Shown: positions 33,364-45,310, counted from the stretch's first letter. The stretch is 59,155 bases of DNA from Fragilaria crotonensis (GCA_022925895.1 JAKSYS010000380.1:1-59155), one strand, 5' to 3'. A program made the numbers and translations. The notes: generated from the sequence alone by a model not told the origin.

Positions 33364-35265
33364 TCATAATCCGATCTTGGTCGCAGCCACTATACTTTCA
33401 TACCTTTCCATAACATCTCTACTGTATCTTATCAATAATGTGAGGCCACAAACCACCCCATCGTGCCTTTCGTGCCGCTGCATACTGCCCAGGTGCAACC
33501 TTGGCACTTCGAGCTTCCCAAGTCGATGACGTACAATCTTACCACTGCCATCCGTACCAACAGCACAATAGTCGACCATAACGTGGCCCTTCCGCTTGAG
33601 TGGAGCACGAACGATACGACCAAACGATTGGCGATTCTTGTCTCCCACGAGAATGGAAAGTCCCAGGGGATCATTGTCTGCCATGTCTTCAAACTTTTCT
33701 TTCGCCTGGTCAGCCTCGTAGAGCATGATTTCATGATTGATGGGGTCCCGATCATTGCTGGAACGGTACGTTTCGGCAAGAAGATCTGCCAGGTTGGGAA
33801 AGAGGGGCTGGTCGATTGTTTCCGTCGTAGGATACCTCTTTTGGGCCACAAAGTAGCACAGCTTGTCGCCTTTCGCCGTATTGGTCGCCCCCGGAATGTT
33901 GTGCACAAAACTGCAAAAGGAGCTTTCGAAAGCAGCAGTGTCTGTGATGGCCCCGAACCGATCATCCCCATCTTCTGTCCATTCAGCTTCTTGGACATTA
34001 TCAGCTGTGTCCACTTCTTCATCAGACCCTTCACTTTTGTCGGGCCAAATCTTTCGTCTGTGCCGTTCCATGGGGCAAACGCCGTTGTGCGTGCACGGTG
34101 CAATGACGTGGCACTGGTCAAGAACCAAATCATCTTCTTCATCATCGTCCGCGTCACTCTCTGGAGGACAACAGTCCAACAACATGCTTCGGACAGATCT
34201 AATATTGCTGAAACCATCTGGCGTTCCTGGTTCAATCATGACAAAGACACCGTTTGGATTAAGTTTTTCCCACAGAACGGCAGCTGCTGCCATGGTTGCT
34301 GCAATGTGTGGCAAGTCTGTTGCCGTAAAGGCAAACAGAACCAGATCAAAAGTTCCCTTGACAGACTTTGTCGACAGAGAGGGATCTGTAGTTACCCGTT
34401 GTCCTCTGTTTTCCAGCACGCGTTCCGCACACTCTCTCATGCTTCTGGATGGATCAATTCCATGAATCCACTCAATGTCAGGATAAATGTCGATAGCCGC
34501 CGCTGACGCGCTTCCCACTCCAATTCCAAAGTCAATAACTCGTTTTGGCTTGAAATTTGGCAACAATGCCTGCGTTTCCTCCAGTACTCGTTTAATAATG
34601 GCTAGATTAGGCAACAATCGATGTTGTAGTGTCGCCAAGGTAAAGTCTGGTTTGTAATACACTGCCGACGCCGTGGAGTCTCTTGCATTGTCATGTTTCT
34701 CCGCCAACGAATCCGGCTTTCCCCGTCTGGATAGTTTTTCTCGTCGTCGTTCACGTTCTCTTCGTTCTTGTAGTGCCTTTTGCGATTCCAAAATCTTTTG
34801 ATGACTCCGTTTCAATTGTTTGAGTGTCAATTCTGATTTCTCAATAATCCCATGTCGTCGTTCCGACCAATGGATGGGTGGTGTTTGTTCCGAAGTTCTC
34901 CATGCCGCTCGTGCTGCTGGTTCCAACAAGACACGCCAGGCATGTTGAGCACTACTACTGCCACTGTCACTTTCTTCCAATTCTTGCAATCGTTCCATTT
35001 CTTCTTCATCCATCTCGGCAAGTTTCTTTATTTCCTCCAAAGTCAATTCGTCCACATTCGTATCGCTTAATAATGACGATGATGATGGTGTGTGTTTTGA
35101 TATCGAAAAGAATGTTCGATGATAATGATTATGATGTATTCGTCGGACTGTGCCGTGAGGAAGCACTTGCATTGGTCTTGGTATTGACAGTGACATTGAC
35201 ACACTTTGGCGTCCCAGGATCATGCTACGGCTGCTGCTGCTGCTACTGAACAGGAATCGATTCAT
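33364..35265 (-). CDS. Rsm22/METTL17 family mitoribosome assembly factor
   Basis: About 634 aa. The family has a methyltransferase fold and helps assemble the mitochondrial small ribosomal subunit; in METTL17 it also binds an Fe-S cluster. The ATG at 35265 gives MNRFLFSSSSSSRSM and an Arg/Ser-rich, acid-poor N-terminus, a plausible mitochondrial presequence. The ORF extends 36 codons further upstream but without that character. The SAM-binding motif VIDFGIGVGSASA lies near residue 244, LVLFAFTATDL near 310 and FVMIEPGTPDG near 340. The Rsm22 cysteine motif IAPCTHNGVCPM is near 390 and FCSFVHN near 455, both potential cluster ligands. An acidic insert (SDADDDEEDD and SDEEVDTAD) lies between the catalytic parts. 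The C-terminus ends in an OB-like region rich in basic residues. The frame is intact. Confidence 0.9.
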   Translation of the reverse strand: MNRFLFSSSSSSRSMILGRQSVSMSLSIPRPMQVLPHGTVRRIHHNHYHRTFFSISKHTPSSSSLLSDTNVDELTLEEIKKLAEMDEEEMERLQELEESDSGSSSAQHAWRVLLEPAARAAWRTSEQTPPIHWSERRHGIIEKSELTLKQLKRSHQKILESQKALQERRERERRREKLSRRGKPDSLAEKHDNARDSTASAVYYKPDFTLATLQHRLLPNLAIIKRVLEETQALLPNFKPKRVIDFGIGVGSASAAAIDIYPDIEWIHGIDPSRSMRECAERVLENRGQRVTTDPSLSTKSVKGTFDLVLFAFTATDLPHIAATMAAAAVLWEKLNPNGVFVMIEPGTPDGFSNIRSVRSMLLDCCPPESDADDDEEDDLVLDQCHVIAPCTHNGVCPMERHRRKIWPDKSEGSDEEVDTADNVQEAEWTEDGDDRFGAITDTAAFESSFCSFVHNIPGATNTAKGDKLCYFVAQKRYPTTETIDQPLFPNLADLLAETYRSSNDRDPINHEIMLYEADQAKEKFEDMADNDPLGLSILVGDKNRQSFGRIVRAPLKRKGHVMVDYCAVGTDGSGKIVRHRLGKLEVPRLHLGSMQRHERHDGVVCGLTLLIRYSRDVMERYESIVAATKIGL

Positions 35266-36463
35266 GTTCTTTTGGTCTTGCTCTATGTTTGGCTCTCGCA
35301 ATAATGGTCTTACACAGCAAGCACTACAAGGCACAGTACTTGAAGGATAAAGGAGCTCAGCAGAGCCTTCCAAACAAGCAACAAACGATGCAAACGTTGA
35401 GAATCGATAGTCGAAACGAAGTCAAAATGCTACGACAGAAAATCAGAAACTGGGGCTCCTTGATGTGTGGTTGCAGTAGTTTTGGACACCAACTACCGGT
35501 ATATATGTGTGGAATGGCGTCATACTGTTTTTATACAGTAAGTACCTGGTACTAGAGCACTGTGCATTGTGAATCGAACTCAAATCATCAGCTAAAGTAA
35601 CTATCGGTAGTCGCTAGAGTACATGGTTCGTACCAGGTTGCTACTCGTACCAGTGGATGGCTTGTGGCTTGAGGCTTGTGCTACCATACTCCCATACTGT
35701 ACCTGGTACCTCATACGGTACCTGGTGGCTGGTAAGGTCGTTTTTTTTTGCCCAAGCTTGACGTAGAGGCTTGATTAAGGGGACATACTACGAACTACGA
35801 AGTACCATACGTGTACCTCCATGCATAGAGGAGCCTGTAGCAGAAGAAGGCTATGATAAAACTGCAGCACAACCCAAACTCATGAGAATCTAACTCTTGA
35901 TTCATTGACACACACGGATTGACACACACAGATTGATTCATTGTCACACACGGATTGATTCATTGTCACTAGTTCTTTTAAACAGCTCAGTTTAAAATTT
36001 AAAACAGCATACCACTACTAGGGGCTACAGCATTCTACTACGAATTTCGAACCGGGCAAAAACCTGAGCAGGGTGCTTCAAATAAGGCGGGAAAGTGCTC
36101 TCTCTAGCATGCAACCCGCACACAAGAATCAAAAATCAAATCCTACAGGCTGGACATGCCAGAAAAATGTTTGTATCCATACTCGTATTTCTGTATGGCT
36201 TCGTTGCGCCTGGAGTCCCGCGTATGGTTTGGTAGACTGTCGTGTTCTCTATACGAATGCGCTGGACCGCCATATACTACAGTCCAGAGTCCGAGGCGCA
36301 TATGACATAGTCGTGACGAGATACGATAGTGTGAACCAACCGACCGGACCCCTCTCACCTGTTAAACAGGATGTCCAGATTCGAGGTCACAGTTTTTCAA
36401 ACTGGATTTTCTTGACACTTGGAGAGAGTCGTGTAGTCTAGTAGCACACACAAAATCATCAAC
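35266..36463. other. Intergenic between divergent genes, with GTAC words and a microrepeat
   Basis: About 1.2 kb between the Rsm22 gene (-) and the CAP gene (+). It is rich in GTACCTGGTAC-type words at 35545-35720 and contains a short tandem repeat at 35899-35970. No gene was recognised. Confidence 0.5.
35899..35970. repeat. Short imperfect tandem repeat
   Basis: Three to four units built from GATTGATTCATTGTCACACAC and shorter variants. Confidence 0.7.
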
Positions 36464-37251
36464 ATGTTTTTTCGCGTACGGAAAAGGACAATCAAGTAAG
36501 AAGCGCCTGCGAGTTGCAAGCTCGAAAGGTGAGATGCGTGTTACAGGCTCAAGTGGTGAGACGAGAGTTGCAAAGTCAACTGGTGAGAAGACTCGCACCA
36601 TTGGAGGTGGCTACCGAAGCTCACTGTCACATCAAGGTGGAGCGCGAACATTCGTGAGCGATGACTCATTGGAAACGACAGGCACTTCCAGTACTCAGGA
36701 CCTCGAATGCTGCAGTTGGTCAAGCTCTGGAGAATCAGGTTTTCATAAGCACGCACCACTTCTCGCCAAGCCCCTTCGACCGTCGTTGACGAGACAAGAG
36801 CCAGACGGAACAGCCGAGGAACAACCAGTTCTCGACGAGATCGCTGAGTTTGGTCAGATTATGGAACAGCAACGCCAACAGCTTCCTGGTACTTGGTACT
36901 ACAGCAGCAATCACATCCTGGTTAATAGGGGAGAGATTAATGCGCAACATTCCCATACTAACACGACGGATAGAACTCGATGCGCTCGCAAGAGAACGCG
37001 CCGAGGCAATGGCCAGGCTTGGAAGCATTGATCACAGCCGTCCAGAAGAAATTCAATTCCGAATCCAACCGTGCCGTCGATTCGGAGAAAATGTCGCATG
37101 CGGCAGTTCCATCCGAGAGATTCATAGCGACATGATAAACAACCCTGCTGATCTGAATAACATGCTGGATCGTCGATATTCGTACATGGGAATGGGAACC
37201 GCAAAAGGTGAGAATGGGTCTCTCTATTTCTGTCAAATATTCAAGGGCTAG
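36464..37251 (+). CDS. CAP (SCP/PR-1-like) domain protein, frame-broken
   Basis: A CAP-superfamily protein. The domain reads WYYSSNHILVNR, then in the next frame ERLMRNIPILTRRIELDALA, ARERAEAMARLG, GENVACGSSIREIH, LNNMLDRRYSYMGMGTAKGE and LYFCQIFKG. GENVACG and the Tyr/Gly-rich end are CAP hallmarks. The frames meet at a G4 run (36928-36931); G3 would restore LVNRERLMRN. The N-terminus has three imperfect 9-10-residue repeats (RVASSKGEM, RVTGSSGET, RVAKSTGEK). The ATG at 36464 (MFFRVRKRTIK) reaches them only through another shift or a ~50-nt intron near 36496; the ATG at 36534 is an alternative. CAP proteins are usually secreted, but no clear signal peptide is visible. Confidence 0.75.
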
Positions 37252-37726
37252 TTTGCCTACTCTATCTATTGTTCTGTATGTTTAATTGGTGTTTAATACT
37301 AGCTATTTTAAAATTGTATTATTGAAAATCACGATAGTGACAATGGTAAGACGTAACACCATATAGTGGATAAAGTTGCATTTTCGTTGCAAACCCTTGT
37401 TGCAATCGCTCGGCAAAAAAAGAAACACATATGGCTTGTTTCACCATGAGGCAATATATGGTAGGAGCACGTAGACTCAGTATTCTAAAATTTTAGTTGA
37501 ACTGAGAAACTGCCTCCAATCCTCCGGCAGTCTCCTCAAAATAGAACAAGAATTCGGTATGATCCATAAATCTATATCTTCGACAATCTGTTTCATTCGC
37601 ATCTATTTGCACTACGAGGCCGAAACGATGAAGAAGCAACGAGAATAATTGAAGGTGAGCTGCACGTTGAACAGATTCGTCTTTATCGGTCTTGCATTTC
37701 CGAAAGTACCGATAGCGTCTCAGACG
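37252..37726. other. AT-rich spacer before a transposase remnant
   Basis: No gene seen. It may include the 3' end of the neighbouring transposon, but I found no terminal repeat here. Confidence 0.4.
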
Positions 37727-40700
37727 TTATACTCCTGCTGCTGGCGTTTCATTCTTTGCTGCCATCAGAACAACGTCCTCTATTGCAGGCGAGACAAAGC
37801 TTTGCACAAAGCCAGCATCAAAGTCAACTACAGCTCGGTGGGTTTTGAATTCCTTCCTGACGCGTTCAATCCGAGGCAAGGTGAGTGCTGTAGGAATACT
37901 GTCCTCGCAACTGTTCAGGTTTTGTTGATGAAGGACAAAGTATGCACATATGTATGATCGTGCCCGTCGTGAAAGCTTTCGCACTGTCACTGTTTTGAGG
38001 ACATCTCTGCTTGTACATTCTTTCACTAACGCCTTGAAAGATGTCTTTCCCTTTAGAATCCAGTGGCATTTTGCGGTAGACACTCTTCGACACCCCCAAC
38101 TGTATTCAATTCCTCGCCGGCCATTTCGGCGTGGAACTTTGGAGTGATGAGGACCGAAACTCCAAGTGCATGTCCCACATGCTGCAACGCTGTCATCTCT
38201 TCAGCAAAGTCAAGACACGATGCCATCAGATATTTTAAGCTCCAATTTTCGGCATCCTCCATATCTTCACCATCATTCTTGTCCTTCGCAATATCCATTG
38301 TATACTTGTCAATATTGCCTTCATCTATCCATCCTCGCTCCCAAAGGACTTGCATGAGACCTTTCGGCTGGCCTAACCAACCTTTTTCTCCCTTGTCCTT
38401 TCCACTTTTGGATCCAAATTGTTATCCCTTGCAATCTGTTGTAATTCGGTCAGGCGATATTGGCGGCGATTGCTCAAGATATTGAGTGGAGCGAGCTCCG
38501 ATTTGAGTTCAGCGATGGTTTTGTTTCGCATTCGCGGAATGCCTGCCGGAGATGGGAGTATGCGGTCATCACGGTTAAGTTCCTGTTCTTGTGGTGACAT
38601 CCAGAATGGACCATCATCCTCCGAGGTAAACACAAAAGATTGTGTGTCGCCAACGTTTAAGGTTCGTGCAGCATGCATCCCGAGGTACCCATCGTGTTCC
38701 TTTATTTTTGACTCACGCATTATTGGTTGTGCTCCTCCATAGCTTCTATTCATACTGTAAGCATCTAGACCGCCCGTCAATTTCTTTGAATGTCCCTGCG
38801 AATGATCAAACAGAAAACGAAGTCAAATTGGGGGTATATAACTTTGATGCAGTCGACGCAGTCCTCAAACTGCATGCTCATGTGATTGTAAGTCCAATAC
38901 CCTTCGTTGTTTGCTCCCAATTCAAACTCACAACAAATGGCGATTCTTCCAGGTCTTTCTTGGACACTTGGCCATGAACTGCAATCGCTGCATCAAGGTC
39001 AACATAGTTATGACCACGACGAGTCTCATTTATTTCTTCCATCTGAATCCGACTGATCGGAACTCCGAATCCGGTTTCACGCGATTGAATTGCGGAGAGC
39101 ATGAGGCTCATTCCGTCCGTCTTTGGCAAAAGTGGACGTTGACCTAGTGGCCCAACCCATTGGCGTGATTTGAGCAGAAACTGGTTGAACACGCTTTCAT
39201 CTTGGCCGAAGATCATCAGTGGTTTCAGACCTAGCGGCTTGCGAACGCTGAGGTTCCTCCAAACATACCAAAGCCCATTTCCTCCGCAACCGAATGAAGA
39301 AAATCAAAATCGTCCACGTGGAATTCAATCATTTCTTTGCCCGAAGGCTGCTCTTGGTAAGAATATCCTTGACCTCCGACGTCGTCTGAAATTCTTTCTC
39401 TGACTTCCACTTTTCCACAGTTTCTCTTCTCACTTGAATCCATCGATGGGTTCGAGGTTCAAGCTTCGATAGGTATTTCGTGCAGAACTCGTTCCGGTGG
39501 AATACGACATTGGGTCTCTATGCCCATCAACAAAGAAGGATTTCTTGCGACTGTCGTAATGAAAGCCGAGACGTCGAAGCCATCGCCAGGTTGTCGTCAA
39601 TGAGATAGGAGAATCTAGATACGTCTGAAGGAGTGGGCAGCAGTCTTTAATTGTAGTACTAGATTCACTGTTCTCGTTTGTTGCATTCTCCTCCGTGTCA
39701 TCGTCATTCACCTGCGAACAATAGTTAGGAATTATCTTAGTGATCAGCTCGTTACGTGCCGATTCCACTGTTAGGTCAGCAAGGCTTCCAATACAGTAGT
39801 CAATCCATGGTAATGTGATTTCTTCACGGAAGTACTCTAGAAGATCAGGGAGGGTTTCTTTTGTTTATGTATCTTCGGGTCTGGTAACGGAAAGTGCTCG
39901 CGATTCGCTCGCAGTAGGATATTCCAGCCTGCAACTGTAAGCTTGCTGGTTGCGGCTTCAATGCCCATCCTATTGCTATCATAGACAGCCTGGGAGCAGC
40001 AATCTTCTACCCACCGAGCAGAGTTCATCTCCTCCAAGGCCATGATATATGCTAAGCAAAGAATGGAGCATCGCTGTCGTATTATGAAGATATCATACGG
40101 AGAACAGAGATTGTCTACATCATGCTTATCAATGAGGTCTCTCCACCCGTCAGGACTTCTATTGACTTGCTGCAGCCTTTCTATACGTTGCTGAAGAACA
40201 TCAACAACGCTTCGGTTGTCGGTTGAGCTCCCAAGGAAGAGCTTTTTTGCCTCCGGACTGTCCCAGTAGCTCTCTACCGAGATAATTGCCGAATCAGATC
40301 CAGAAGCAAGTTGAGAAGCCTTTGCTTTCTTCTGACTACCAGGAGATTGTGCCGCAACAGCTGCACCTGCTTCAGCTTTCCTCTTTGCTCTCGATTGGAT
40401 ATGAATTTCCGTCGTCAGATCCACAATTTCCGATGAACCACGTGCCACACTATAGCGATCATTTATTCCTGCGTCTTGCAACAGAGACAAGAAACATTTC
40501 TTTCCATCTGGCGGACGTTCGACCAATCCTCCGGGATCTGTTACGTAGTATCCCCAGATCTTTCGTTTTGGATTGCCGAAGATATCAAGGCCTTTGGCTG
40601 ACCTCCGGAATCGGCCAGTATCATTCAATTCTGTGAAGTCATCAAGTGTTGCGCCTTCGCATGATGAAATTGCTTTGTTCAACATGCCTCTATCGAATCC

Positions 40701-40832
40701 AAGGGCCTTGAGAGTTGGAAACTGGGCATTGATTGCACGGAAATAGAGTTCGTCTGACAGCCATTTGTCTCGGTATCGTTGTTGCTTGGTGATTTCAAGC
40801 CAACACTGATAATACGTTGCGAGCGTCTTCAT
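37727..40832 (-). pseudogene. Decayed DDE transposase, IS630/Tc1-mariner-like
   Basis: A single large transposase can be read through seven or so frames. It starts at the ATG 40832, directly after a stop, with a 331-codon N-terminal part (LGFDRGMLNKAISSCEG, DIFGNPKRKIWGYYVTDPGG). A helix-turn-helix-like segment follows, WRWLRRLGFHYDSRKKSFFV then DGH, and FHRNEFCTKYLSKLEPRTHR. The catalytic core has IFGQDESVFNQFLL (first Asp), WVGPLGQRPLLPKTDG, SAIQSRETGFGVPISRIQME, and a second station read out of frame as a VFLFDHSQGH-like piece near 38800. The C-terminal part is SKIKEHDGYLGMHA, IAELKSELAPLNILSNRRQY and WERGWIDEGNIDKYTMD. The GQDES and LLPK layout matches IS630-type families of fungi and protists. 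The breaks again include homopolymers (TTT at 39864-39866). Confidence 0.75.
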
Positions 40833-41135
40833 TATGTCTCAACTGCCGACCCTCGCAAGTTAAACTCTGCCTTGAAGTATATTATTGATCCAGTCGCAAC
40901 AAAAGGCTCGGCAGTTACGAAGTGTAAGTTGGTGAAGTTGTCGTTACAATATCATGGTCCGAACAACTTTTTTTGGTGTGGTTTCGATCGTCTTGTTTCG
41001 ATGTGCGAGGCTGCCATCCCCTGGCATAAAACGAAGACGTCACGGATTTTGTACTGATCCTACACGAGTTGCACTATATTTTGCTACGAAGCGAAACAAG
41101 CCATACATAACGAGAGCACACCAGCAAGTAGCAGC

Positions 41136-42002
41136 ATGACAAGACCCAAGGATTTAATCTGGTCTCATTTTGGAGGTGTGTTCAGGGTAGGGGGAGTGTC
41201 GAAGACTCAGTACTGCAAGTGCAAAGCCCGTGGTGATGCTGTGATAGCAGCCTCCGTTCGCCTGCGTGACCATTGGGGAATGCGCAAGAAGTGACCACGA
41301 GCCATTGGTCAAATGGATGCTGGCTTCATGCCATACGATTTGAGACACAAAAAGCAGGAAACAGCTACCAGCAGCGGCCATTCCTCCTTTCAACAACAAT
41401 AAGACAGCCGTGCAGGGGCAACAAGTTCTGCAAGTACTAGTGTTTCCTCTCAAGTACAACACGGCTTGGGAGCATTCTCTCAATCAGGCAACACACTGGT
41501 GGCAACAAGGTGACGGTGGGCTGGTCTGTTGCTCTAAGAATGAACACTTCAGTAATCCCCCAATAATCTCCTTCTGCAGTGACTCACCAAGTGTGATGGT
41601 TAGCTAAGCACCACAAGGACTGCCTGATAACCAAGGAATTTCACTTTTGCATATGGCTGTGCTCTGCATTCAATCCACAACTTGTGTATGGATCTTGTGA
41701 AGCACTTTCCAGGCATGAAGGATGTGTTGAAGCAGACATTAAACATGGTAAAAACTCTGAATCGTTGAACCATCTCCTGGCATTGATTGATAAGCTATGT
41801 TTTGAAATATACAAGAAACCCTACAGTATGATCCTTATGAAGACACAACGGGGAACTGTCTACTTTGTGGCACAGTGTGCAAGTCTTGTCAAGGCTACTT
41901 GTGCAGCCCTTCTGAGAGAATTTTTTAACTCCGATCTGGATATTGACGTATGCGAGCCGCTCCAATGTACTGGAAGGGTGTCGCTGCCATGGAGAGTCTG
42001 AT
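41136..42002 (+). pseudogene. hAT-like transposon remnant (BED and DUF659-like pieces)
   Basis: Fragments on the plus strand. A BED zinc finger-like start reads TRPKDLIWSHFGGVF and SKTQYCKCKARGD. Later comes HNLCMDLVKHFPGMKDVLKQ, broken by stops, then RGTVYFVAQCASLVKATCAA. These resemble hAT/DUF659 transposases in order and spacing. No continuous frame and no terminal repeats were found. Confidence 0.55.
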
Positions 42003-42539
42003 CAAGACAATAAGCTCATGTCTGACATACTTAGACGGTGATGAAGCAACCTTCTCATCTGTGTATGCATGCTTTGTGGTGATTAAATTCCACCTTTCTA
42101 CTCTTTTGTAAAAGACAGCCTGAATCTTATCAATGCCGACATTGAACACATGCTCCAATTCACTCACCACCCCGAAATAAATTCCGAGTCTTGTCCAAAT
42201 TTCTCTAAGTCCGTTTAGTCGGATGAGTCGTCTGCTTCGTGGTTTCGTCGTACCGTTGTCTCGCGCACTGTCGCGTCGATTCGTGTGTTGTCTGTGGTCA
42301 TTCTCGTTTCTCTTTTGTGCTCGTGAGACTAGTAGAAATAGATAGATGGCATCGGAATCTGGTCCTACTAATAGTTTTGTCTCTCTCTCCTGGTTCGTCT
42401 CGCGGTGTCGGTCCCGTGATAGTTATCTAGCGGGGGTCCGTCGCGCGATTGTGAGTCGACCTGGTTTCCGCCATTTTCCGGTTGTCGTTCGTCCGCAGAA
42501 TCTGGGGCGATCGTGTAGAAAGATTGTCGACTCGTCATG

Positions 42540-43270
42540 CGTGCGGCTACCCGAGTGTCGAGTCCGGCACTTGAATTCGGAGGTATCTCATGAACGTCTG
42601 GCTTCGCCACCTCCCACCATCTGAATCGTCTCACTTGGAACTCCGGCGAGGTGCATGGCCATCGCGGCGCCTGATCTGATCGAGTGAGTGCCGATGCCAC
42701 TCGCCTGAGGCCAAGCCTCTCCTCCCCTGCGAGTCGTCGCCATCCTGAGCTGCCTCAGTATGGACTTGGAAGAGATGTGTTGGGGTTCGTCTGAGTCCTG
42801 CGTCCTGACGGCGTTAATCTTCGGGTTCGTCCGTGAATGGCAATCGTAACTCCGTACCTCGTCGTCAGGTCCGCTAGCACGCGGACGGGGCAGATGTCCG
42901 TTTGTCCCTGCCTGTCGTTTCGATGCTGAGTCACTGTCGCGCCTTTGTCCCCGTTCTTTGTCGCCGGAAGGTGATCGACACGGTGTCGGCATTCTCCAGT
43001 TGTCCTCGGTCGGTTGTCTGCAGGTCCTGTCCCTTCTGTCGGAAACGAACGTCGTCCACTCTGATCACTGATGTCGTCCGTCGGCTTCCGACATCGGAAT
43101 ATTCGCACGACCTCATGGCGAAAAAGAACGCGACCACCACAAGTTGTCCAATAGCGATGTCCGTCTCGTTTCTTGCCCAGGATCGAACCTTTCAATCACC
43201 TCTAACGGCAGCGCCTGCTGTGGGTAGGTCCTGGGTCCTCGTCGGCGTAACGCTTCAGTTGTAAAGCCAG
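42540..43270 (-). pseudogene. DIRS tyrosine recombinase
   Basis: Spread over frames, the recombinase shows FFFAMRSCEYSDV (first Arg box), the HxxR box in THSIRSGAAMAMHLAGVP, and, after a CCC-run shift at 42613-42615, WRSQTFMRYLRIQV with the catalytic Tyr at about 42583-42585. Arg, His-x-x-Arg and Tyr stations are all present. Confidence 0.82.
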
Positions 43271-43799
43271 AAGGGGTCGAGTCGTCCGGCGGCGTCGTGG
43301 ATTGGGCTCTCAAATTTGTTAAGCCTGAAGGCCTGAGCCACACCGTCGAGGGTGGCACGAATGGAACCGGACAAGGGTCCATTGCCAGCTTCCTGAGGTT
43401 GTCGGGAGCGAAGCCGTCCGTCCCGAAGGGCGGCGGCGAAGCAGGCGAACGTTTCTGCTTTCGCTTCTCGTCCGAGTCCTTGAGAAAAGCTCCCTCCCGA
43501 CTCCGTCGATTCGTCCGAGGAATCTTTGTAACAGCGCCAGCTGCTATCGCGCTTGGCACGGGTTGAGTCGGCAAGAGCTGCGTTTTAGCAGCTGCAGCCA
43601 GCCTCCAATCTGCGAAATAAGGGCTGGCCGCAAGGGATGATCCTGAAGTTCTGTGGAACAAACGGTGAGCAGTTTTTCGTGATCAAGTCTGTCAGTGCCG
43701 CGTCGTCTAGAGCGAAATCTCGGAGAGCATGTCCGCCACCTTGTTCTCTTTCCCGGGAACCACTGCGTGTAGTGGTCTATCTCGTGCGTGAGGCAGAAA

Positions 43800-44100
43800 T
43801 CAGCGAACGCTCGGGCTATCGTCAGGTGAAGCGGACAATCGTCGTTGAAGTTCGACTTAGCAAGCCATCCCGCTGCTGAGGTGCTGTCTCCTGACTGAGC
43901 AGAACGTCTTCGTCCGTCCACGCGGCCCCTTCGTGGAATTCCACGATCATCCCCACAAAGGCAGCAAGGAACTCGAGAGTGTTTAGGGTCGCTCGCCCCA
44001 GCAGGTGCTCTGGTAGCTGATATCGCCACGCCAGGCCGCTCTTGAGGCAGTAGCCTCCGATGCCTTGTGGGCATGCGTCCCTCACTATGCGCGTCGGCCA
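43800..44100 (-). pseudogene. DIRS RNase H
   Basis: The frame reads DACPQGIGGYCLKSGLAWRY and LNTLEFLAAFVGMIVEFHEG, the first Asp and the Glu helix of a DIRS/Ty3-type RNase H. It follows the RT directly. Confidence 0.8.
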
Positions 44101-44189
44101 CCGGCAAACCAGCCTGTTGATCGAGATACCTCGCGACGCCTTCTGAAGGAAAGCCTTCCACAGAATCAGGTCGTCCAGTTGGGGTTTGG

Positions 44190-45310
44190 TCAGTCTCGCC
44201 TTCCCGGCCTGCTTCGAACGCCGCAGGCCTTGTATAGCCTTCCCATAAAGTGTCTTGCGTAAGGGATGACGTAGGCGGCGTGGCTAAAACGTCCGAGGGT
44301 CGTCTCTAGGTCTCTCGTCGTCACGAAGGCATGTCTGTGCGTCAGCATCCTGTCAACGGCTTGCGTCCAGCTCATGTGCTTATCGTGAGGCAGTGCGACG
44401 ACGAAGCGGCGTGTGTCCACGATCCATCCGAGGATCATCTTCCTCTCGGATGGTTTGGCCTCGGCCAGGAACTTTGGGATCGCAAGGATATCGTCTCTGG
44501 GAAAAGTCTCCTTAACCTCGGGGTCGCAAGGCCTCCCGACCAGGTGGAGCGCCAGCGGGATCGCGGCAGCGCTCTTTCTGCGTCGCGGGGTTGAAGGCCC
44601 CAAAATGTCGTCCAGGTAGCAGTCGAAGCGAGGGAGGTCGTCGTAGGGTGGATAGTTCACTGCGAAGTAGTCCGCCTTGCCGAAAACACTCATTTTGTCG
44701 ACCGACCCTTTGTCATTGTCCACTGCCCCTTCGGTGTCCAGGAGGTGCTGGTGCGGCGAGTGGTAGACGCTCGGATCCCAGTCGTCCCTGCGGACAAGGT
44801 CGTTTGCCAAGTCCGTGATCATCTCCGACACGTCGCTCCATTGCGATGGGTTTGGCGCCCACCGAACGTCATCCTCAGCGCCACTAACAGCAGGTCGTCG
44901 ATACTGTGCAGGACTTCATGGCTGTGGCTGCTTTGAGATGGATTCGTCTGTAGGCGGATTTGCAGTCGACCTTCGTCATCCAGATAGGCTCGTCTGGCCA
45001 TAGTTGGCGCAGGAACGAGATGTGGTACATGAGTCTGCTGAATGCTTTTCCGAAACGTGCTTCTGTCAGTTGGGATGTGTCCACGCGTTCATTTACGCTT
45101 CGCCCTGCCACTCCGCTCGGGCTGAATGACTGGTCATGTGTCAGTCGGAGTTTCTCTATTGAATTTCCTTTCGTCGATCGACGTCTGCGCGACCATCCCC
45201 AGAGGCGCGACCTCGCATCCCTTGATCTCTAAGGCGGCTTCTCGCGGCAGTGGTAGCTGCCAACCCTTGAGGCTTCGTCCTTCAGCATGGATATCAACTT
45301 TGCCTCGTGG
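44190..45310 (-). pseudogene. DIRS reverse transcriptase
   Basis: Three frames give GWQLPLPREAALEIKGCEVA, LGMVAQTSID, LRLTHDQSFS and AFSRLMYHISFLRQLWPDEP, then motif A MTKVDCKSAYRRIHL. Motif C is FDCYLDDILG (YLDD) with the thumb ALHLVGRPCDPE and KMILGWIVDTR following. YLDD and the QLPLPREAA start are typical of DIRS RTs. Confidence 0.87.

Noticed and set aside
33463-34506. A 347-codon plus-strand frame over Rsm22
   Set aside because: Antisense shadow of a firmly assigned gene.
36035-36070. Possible tRNA T-loop (GGTTCGAAAT on the minus strand)
   Set aside because: No A box, acceptor pairing or D-arm could be found around it.
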